Source of the DNA: an uncultured Pseudomonadota bacterium
GTDB lineage: Bacteria; Myxococcota_A; Bradymonadia; Bradymonadales; Bradymonadaceae
Reading direction: 5' to 3'
DNA length: 64,000 nucleotides
Assembly: GCA_913057905.1 (NCBI GenBank)
Contig: CAJXPB010000001.1
Span: forward strand, 806,001-870,000
Shown one piece after another: positions 59,298 through 64,000 of the stretch (within the stretch, counting starts at the first letter, position 1; the number at the start of each line of letters is the position of its first letter). The notes under the pieces are model-generated. The model worked only from the letters and a program-made list of their open reading frames with translations. It did no database searches and was not told the origin of the DNA. The position numbers and the translations under genes were made by a program.

Positions 59298-60500
59298 ATG
59301 AGCAACACGGTACGCCCTCCAGCGAGTGCGAATCGTTCCGACCCCTCCAGAGTCGGCTGGGGCTCTGTATTGACCGTCGTGACAGTCGCGTGTTTGTCGA
59401 CGACATCCGTCGCCGCCGAACCACCCTCCGAAGAGGCCCGGGTCGACCCTGATACGTCGAATGCCCAGAGGCGTCCGTCTGGGGCGAACTCGGAGTACGA
59501 CGGCTTCAAGTGGAAGGCCCTGCCCCTATTGGCCTACAGCCCCGACACGAGTTTTGCCGGCGGCGCCGCTCTGCTGACCATGTTTGATATGCCCGGAGAG
59601 GAGGGCCGACATTCCTCTCTAAACCTGGTCGGGCTGTATACGCTGGAAAACCAGCTCGCCGGTCGGCTCAAGTGGAGGCTCGGCTTCGACGACGAGACCT
59701 GGCTCTTTACCGGAGAAGCCAAGGGCGGCCGATGGCCGGACGATTTCCACGGCATCGGACCCCATGCGTCTTCTCTGGGTGAGGGATATGACTCGGTGTT
59801 CTTTGAATCGACGATGATCGCCCAGCGCAGGATCCCGGGCACGGAGTCGGTGTATGCAGGAGTGGTTCACGACTTTGAAGCGCGGACCATCAGCCCCGAA
59901 GCCGATGGTCGGCTGGCCACCCAATCCCCAGCCGGGGCACGAGGAGGCCGGGCGAGCGGCCTCGGAGCCCAACTGGCGCTGGACCGCAGGGATTCCAGGT
60001 ACGCCGCCCGCGAGGGAGCGTTCGCCAGGGCTCGTCTGCTCCATTACTCGCCCCTGGTCGCCAGCCAATTCGAGTATACCGAAGCATCGTTCGACGCACG
60101 TCACTACTGGAGTGTCGGCGGGGGCCACAGCATTGGCATCCGAGGCTTCCTGAAGTTGCAAGCCGGACGCGTTCCCTTTTTCAAACTCGCCCACCTCGGC
60201 GGCACGGACATGAACCGCGGCATCAGCGGTGACCGATTTCGAGACCAATCCCTGGTGTCCGGCCAGCTCGAGTACCGGTCCCCGATTTTCGGCCGTTTCA
60301 GCTTCGCCACCTTTGCCAGCCTCGGTTCGGTGGCGCATTCGGTCGACCAACTCCTGGCGACGGCCCCAAAGTGGACCGCAGGAGGTGGGGTCCGCTACTT
60401 CATCGACGAGGACAAGGAGATGCCGTTGCGCCTTGACGTCGGCTTCAGCAGTGACGACGCCACGCCCGGGGTCTACTTTTCGATCGGAGAGGCCTTTTGA
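59298..60500 (+). CDS. Outer-membrane BamA/TamA-like surface-antigen barrel
   Basis: 400 residues. Signal peptide ending near VAA at residue 40. The mature part begins with a short linker, then LLAYSPDTSFAGGAALLTMF and strands with alternating residues: LVGLYTLENQLAGRLKWRLGFDDETWLFTGEAKGG, GLGAQLALDRRDSRYAAREGAFARARLLHYSP. The C-terminus ends in phenylalanine (VYFSIGEAF), the signal for barrel insertion. There are no POTRA repeats, so it is a short D15-type barrel. Function unknown. Its TGA stop lies inside a dispersed-word copy (TTGAAGCCT, 60497-60505). Confidence 0.8.
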   Translation: MSNTVRPPASANRSDPSRVGWGSVLTVVTVACLSTTSVAAEPPSEEARVDPDTSNAQRRPSGANSEYDGFKWKALPLLAYSPDTSFAGGAALLTMFDMPGEEGRHSSLNLVGLYTLENQLAGRLKWRLGFDDETWLFTGEAKGGRWPDDFHGIGPHASSLGEGYDSVFFESTMIAQRRIPGTESVYAGVVHDFEARTISPEADGRLATQSPAGARGGRASGLGAQLALDRRDSRYAAREGAFARARLLHYSPLVASQFEYTEASFDARHYWSVGGGHSIGIRGFLKLQAGRVPFFKLAHLGGTDMNRGISGDRFRDQSLVSGQLEYRSPIFGRFSFATFASLGSVAHSVDQLLATAPKWTAGGGVRYFIDEDKEMPLRLDVGFSSDDATPGVYFSIGEAF

Positions 60501-60528
60501 AGCCTATGCTTGCAAGGGATGATCACTC

Positions 60529-61161
60529 ATGACGCCCGAAACACCGCGGGACCACTGGCGAGATGTCTACGAGGGAAAGGACTCCCAGGAGCTGACCTGG
60601 TATCAGGATCGTCCGTCTATCTCGCTGGAACTCATCGAGCGGGCGCGTCGGGAACGGGAGTTCGGCGAAGCTCTCCGCCTCATCGACGTCGGAGCGGGCG
60701 CTTCGACTCTTGAGGACCACCTGGTCGGCAACGAGACATTCGAGCTGACTGCCCTCGATATCACCGACGCCGCTCTGGAACGGACCCGTCAGCGTATCGG
60801 CCCGAACGCCGATCAGATCCAGTGGGTCGAAGCGGATGTCACCGACGATCTGACCGAAATCGGCCCCTTTGACCTCTGGCACGACCGCGCCGTCTTCCAC
60901 TTTTTAACCGAGGCCGGCGACCGGGAAGCGTATCTACGGAACCTGAGGCGGCTCATTCCCAATGGGTTTGCGATCATATCGACCTTTTCACTCGATGGCC
61001 CGGAGACGTGCAGCGGGCTCCCGGTGAGACGGTATTCGGCCAGAAAGCTGGCGACGGAACTCGGCGACGATTGGCGCCTGGTGGCCAGCCGTCGAGAGGA
61101 CCATCCCACCCCGTGGGGCGGCACCCAAAATTTCGTCTACGGTCTGTTTGCCCGGCGCTGA
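60529..61161 (+). CDS. Class I SAM-dependent methyltransferase
   Basis: 210 residues. DHWRDVYEGKDSQELTWYQDRPSISLELIERA at the N-terminus, then RLIDVGAGASTLEDHLV (motif I), LTALDITDAALERTRQRIG, VEADVTDDL and FDLWHDRAVFHFLTEAGDREAYLRNLRRLIPNGFAII. This is the small-molecule methyltransferase pattern, with the W-D-R-A-V-F-H-F-L segment often seen in thiol/halide methyltransferase-like proteins. Substrate unknown. Begins 28 bases after the barrel gene. Confidence 0.82.
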   Translation: MTPETPRDHWRDVYEGKDSQELTWYQDRPSISLELIERARREREFGEALRLIDVGAGASTLEDHLVGNETFELTALDITDAALERTRQRIGPNADQIQWVEADVTDDLTEIGPFDLWHDRAVFHFLTEAGDREAYLRNLRRLIPNGFAIISTFSLDGPETCSGLPVRRYSARKLATELGDDWRLVASRREDHPTPWGGTQNFVYGLFARR

Positions 61162-61209
61162 CCCCGCTCTTTGCCGCATGCGGTGTCGAAGAATATTCTA
61201 CAACCACTA

Positions 61210-61221
61210 CGGGATATCCCG
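61210..61221. promoter_or_regulatory. Perfect 12-bp palindrome, possible activator site
   Basis: CGGGATATCCCG reads the same on both strands. It lies about 55-65 bases upstream of the -24 element, within the usual range for a sigma-54 enhancer-binding protein. Confidence 0.45.
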
Positions 61222-61276
61222 CATGAGACCTCGCAGACACCGGACGTCCCAGGGTAGAGACCCCGTCTAAGGAGGT

Positions 61277-61292
61277 TGGCACTGCCCTTGCA
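61277..61292 (+). promoter_or_regulatory. Sigma-54-type (-24/-12) promoter of the efflux operon
   Basis: TGGCACTGCCCTTGCA: the GG pair (61278-61279) and GC pair (61290-61291) are ten bases apart, and both halves match the sigma-54 consensus TGGCAC-N5-TTGCA. Transcription would start near 61303, about 45 bases before the cusC-like ATG. Confidence 0.7.
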
Positions 61293-61347
61293 CACATGAT
61301 CGGTACGCACGACGGCACCGGCCGTCCCACGTCTAGGAGTTCCGATC

Positions 61348-62706
61348 ATGTCGACACATCAGTCACTCGCTGCAGCCCTGCTCGCCATCGTGGCGACGAT
61401 GTGCCTGGGAGCGTCGCCGCAGGCCGACTCGCTGCCCGAGACCCCGGCCGAATACGAGCGGTATGCCCTGAAACACCACTCCGACCTGCAGGGGCTCTAC
61501 GAAGCCTGGCAGGCGCGGCTGGCCCAGTCCGACGCCGCCGGTGCCTCGTGGCCCCAGCCGACCGTCGGCTACCGCACCTTCATCGATGGCCTGTGGCTCG
61601 ACGATCCCGGGACCCGCCATCGGGTCAAGATCTCGCAGCAATTCCCCTGGCCCGGGGTGTTGAAGCAGGCCCGGGAACCGGCCCGGCACGAAGCCGCCGC
61701 CCTGCGCCATCGGTTCGAAGCCCGGGCGTTGGAGATCCTCTATGAGGTCCGCACTCACCTGATTGCCATTGCACGACTCGACGCGGTTGAGCAGATACGG
61801 GCCAAACAGCTCGAGATCTACGGCGATGTCATCGCCCTGCTCGAACAAAAGATGGGATCCGACGCCGCCGACTACGGCGATGTCATCCGGCTGAACCGAA
61901 GTCGCGAACAACTCCAGGACACGCTCGATGTTCTCGAGTCGAAACGACGCCAACGCGTCGCCGAGCTCCGCCGCCAACTCGAATTGCCCCCCGACGCCGA
62001 GCTGACCTTCAACTTCGAGGGCGAGCGGGATGTGCTGGAGGTCTCCGACGAGCTCCCCGAGACAAGTAAGCTCGTCGAGATGGCTCGCACCAACAACCCG
62101 GACCTGAAAGCGAGGCTTCAAGACGCCAAGGCGAACCGGGCCCGGGCCGAGCGCGCCCGCAAGAAACGGTTCCCCTGGCCGAAGCTCACCCTCGGAGTCG
62201 ATTCGATCCCCGACCGGATGGGGAGCAGCGGATACGACCGGCGCACGGCCTTCATGCTCGATGTGACCGTCCCGGTCCCGATCATTTTGGGACAGTATCG
62301 CCAAGAGCGCTCCCAGTTCGAACATCAGCGCCGCTCGGTGTTGTCTCACCGAGACCAGCGCCGGGTCGACCTCACCTCGAGCATCGACACCGCCGTCGTG
62401 CGCATCGACGAGCGACGCCGCCGACTTCGCCGCTACCGCTCCGAACTCCTGCCGCTGGCGAGGGACGCCACCGAAGAGATGCGCCAGGAGATCGCCACCG
62501 GCGAACGCGACATCACCGACTACCTTCTGTCCTTTCAGCAAGAATTCGACCTCGAGACGAATGTCGTCGAATTCCGAGCCACCATCGCCCAGGAGACCGC
62601 CCGTCTCGAGATGCTGACCGGCGGCGCACTCTCCGGCGAACCTGCCTCCGACGACCTCGACTTCGATATCCGCGACGCCCGGACCCCGGGAGCAGACGAT
62701 GAATAA
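61348..62706 (+). CDS. cusC: Outer-membrane efflux protein (CusC/TolC family)
   Basis: 452 residues. Signal peptide MSTHQSLAAALLAIVATMCLGASPQADS. Two long helical halves typical of the TolC fold: EYERYALKHHSDLQGLYEAWQARLAQSDAAG and ARTNNPDLKARLQDAKANRARAERARKKRFPWPKLTLGVDSI. The QFPWPGV segment is usual in heavy-metal CusC relatives. It forms the outer-membrane channel of an RND metal efflux system. The stop lies 8 bases inside the next gene, so the two are coupled. A perfect dispersed-word copy is at 62112-62121. Confidence 0.82.
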   Translation: MSTHQSLAAALLAIVATMCLGASPQADSLPETPAEYERYALKHHSDLQGLYEAWQARLAQSDAAGASWPQPTVGYRTFIDGLWLDDPGTRHRVKISQQFPWPGVLKQAREPARHEAAALRHRFEARALEILYEVRTHLIAIARLDAVEQIRAKQLEIYGDVIALLEQKMGSDAADYGDVIRLNRSREQLQDTLDVLESKRRQRVAELRRQLELPPDAELTFNFEGERDVLEVSDELPETSKLVEMARTNNPDLKARLQDAKANRARAERARKKRFPWPKLTLGVDSIPDRMGSSGYDRRTAFMLDVTVPVPIILGQYRQERSQFEHQRRSVLSHRDQRRVDLTSSIDTAVVRIDERRRRLRRYRSELLPLARDATEEMRQEIATGERDITDYLLSFQQEFDLETNVVEFRATIAQETARLEMLTGGALSGEPASDDLDFDIRDARTPGADDE

Positions 62707-64000
62707 CTGGAAACTCTGGATTGGCATGCTGGCAGCCCTCCTGCTTGCGTTCGGCGTGGGGCGCTGGACGGTCTCGACAGGACCCACACAGGGCTCCGAT
62801 TCGGAAGCCTCCCAACAAGCAGAGGGCTCCGAGAAGCCGCAACAGTATACCTGCCCGATGCACCCGGACGTCCGCTCCGACGACCCCAACGGCACCTGCC
62901 CCATCTGCGGGATGGACCTGGTCCCGGTAAAATCAGGCCCGTCGTCGACGTCCTCCGATTCCGATGCCCCGTCGTTGCACCTGTCGGATCGGGCCAAGAA
63001 GATAGCCAAGGTCCGCACCACCTTCGCCAAGCGACAGAGGCTGACCCGCCAGATCGATTCCTACGGTCGGGTCGAGGTCGCCGAGGAGGCCGAAACCGAC
63101 CTGACCTCCTGGGTCCGCGGGCGCATCGAACATCTGGACATTCGAACGACCGGCCAGCGGATCCGCCGCGGCCAACGGATCGCCAGGTTGTACAGTCCGA
63201 AGCTCGAGTCGGTGCAAAAGGAGTTGCTCCAGGCGCGTCGGACCGCAGATCGGATCGAATCGAAAGACGAGTCAACGGCGAGGCAGCGCTCGGCTCAGGC
63301 TGCCGTCGAGGCGGCAAAGGCCCGGCTGAGGGTCCTCGGCATGCAGCCCCGTCAAATCGAATCAATCATCGAGTCCGGCGAGGCCCGCGATGTCGTCAAC
63401 GTGTACGCCAGCACCTCCGGAACCGTGAAGATGCGTCATGCCCTGGAGGGGGAATGGGTCGACGTCGGCGATTCGATCGCCTCGCTACACGGCCTGGATA
63501 CGGTCTGGGTGCAACTCGAACTCTACGAGCGGGACCTGAAATTCGTCGAGGAGGGAACGCCGGTCACCATCACGGTGCCGAGCCGACCCGACGTCGAAAT
63601 CGAGGGGCGCATCGACTTTATCGACCCCACCGTCGATCCCGCCAATGGGACGGCCGACGCCCGGGTCGTCGCCTCGAATGCCGATGGCACCCTCCCGCCG
63701 GGGACCGACGTGCGCGGCAACATCAAGGCCGTCATCCAGGGCGATCCCGACCCCCTGTCGGTTCCCGAGACTGCCGTCCTTTGGACCGGCCCCAGGTCGG
63801 TCGTCTATCAGTACGACCGCTCGATGGACCCGCCATCCTTCGTGCCCATCGAAGTGGAACTGGGACCGAAAGCGGGCGACCGCTACGTCATCCGACAAGG
63901 ACTGTCGGAGGGTGACGAGGTCGCCGTCCGCGGGGCGTTCCAACTCGACGCCGAACTTCAGATCCGGGGCAAGGCCTCGATGATGACCGGCCTTCCTCCG
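62699..64000 (+). CDS. cusB: Efflux RND periplasmic adaptor with heavy-metal-binding domain (partial, C-terminus off window)
   Basis: 434 codons to the window edge, overlapping cusC by 8 bases. A signal anchor (WKLWIGMLAALLLAFGVGRW) is followed by the metal-binding domain YTCPMHPDVRSDDPNGTCPICGMDLVPV, with the CPMH and CPICGM motifs of CusB and CopB-type proteins. The membrane-fusion core then shows RVEVAEEAETDLTSWVRGRIEHLDIRTTGQRIRRGQRIARLYSPKL, helical hairpin residues and a beta-barrel with VPETAVLWTGPRSVVYQ. It should link a CusA-type pump, presumably just beyond the window, to the CusC-like channel. Copper/silver specificity is probable, not shown. Confidence 0.85.
   Translation, partial: MNNWKLWIGMLAALLLAFGVGRWTVSTGPTQGSDSEASQQAEGSEKPQQYTCPMHPDVRSDDPNGTCPICGMDLVPVKSGPSSTSSDSDAPSLHLSDRAKKIAKVRTTFAKRQRLTRQIDSYGRVEVAEEAETDLTSWVRGRIEHLDIRTTGQRIRRGQRIARLYSPKLESVQKELLQARRTADRIESKDESTARQRSAQAAVEAAKARLRVLGMQPRQIESIIESGEARDVVNVYASTSGTVKMRHALEGEWVDVGDSIASLHGLDTVWVQLELYERDLKFVEEGTPVTITVPSRPDVEIEGRIDFIDPTVDPANGTADARVVASNADGTLPPGTDVRGNIKAVIQGDPDPLSVPETAVLWTGPRSVVYQYDRSMDPPSFVPIEVELGPKAGDRYVIRQGLSEGDEVAVRGAFQLDAELQIRGKASMMTGLPP

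Noticed and set aside
61363..63030. 555-residue antisense open frame opposite the cusC/cusB-like genes
   Set aside because: Low-complexity Gly/Arg/Asp composition and exact overlap with two well-supported genes; long antisense frames are expected in GC-rich DNA.

Overview
The window is GC-rich, densely coded chromosomal DNA of a Gram-negative bacterium (outer-membrane barrel, lipoproteins, Tat-type signal, TolC/CusB efflux). A complete menaquinone pathway, Hanks-type kinases fused to ATPase/TPR modules, a HiPIP and a sigma-54-type promoter suggest a deltaproteobacterial or myxobacterial-like lineage, possibly Bradymonadota. That placement is inference; no rRNA or tRNA gene was seen. No prophage, insertion sequence or CRISPR array was recognised.

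Layout. 1-12.4 kb: mixed housekeeping genes, namely a partial GT-C-like membrane protein, arsC, rlmD, an ATPase/TPR regulator, the two halves of MnmC as separate genes, YihY and several small unknowns. 12.4-27.2 kb: a long co-directional block carrying nearly the whole route from DAHP synthase to menaquinone. It encodes an AroB-AroA fusion, an AroK-AroD-AroE fusion, aroC, menB, menF, menD, menA, menC, menE, a DAHP synthase and menG. The two fusions together have the domain order of the eukaryotic AROM protein. They overlap by ATGA, and an in-frame GGGAAAC heptamer lies just before the overlap. 27.2-32.8 kb: a PlsC-like acyltransferase, an MBOAT protein and two SGNH proteins, probably an envelope O-acylation cassette. 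33-37.2 kb: HiPIP and an ArsR-rhodanese / DsbD / thioredoxin-like redox operon with an operator-like inverted repeat. 37.3-49.5 kb: TruD, Rieske protein, lipid kinase, FAD reductase plus polyferredoxin, a lipoprotein with five exact 19-residue four-cysteine repeats, a double-DUF302 lipoprotein and an RlmD-like protein lacking the catalytic cysteine. 49.7-61.2 kb: a 1204-residue kinase-ATPase-TPR protein, LysE exporter, small regulators, cold-shock protein, surface barrel and methyltransferase. 61.2-64 kb: a heavy-metal efflux operon (CusC- and CusB-like; the second gene runs off the window) behind a sigma-54-type promoter.

A short word, GAGGCTTCAA and its complement, recurs across the window in genes and in spacers, with tandem clusters near 6.6, 7.05 and 9.6 kb. 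It resembles the behaviour of a DNA-uptake or other dispersed signal and is not explained by the annotated genes. Start codons were chosen from visible ribosome binding sites and family homology remembered from memory; no database search was run.
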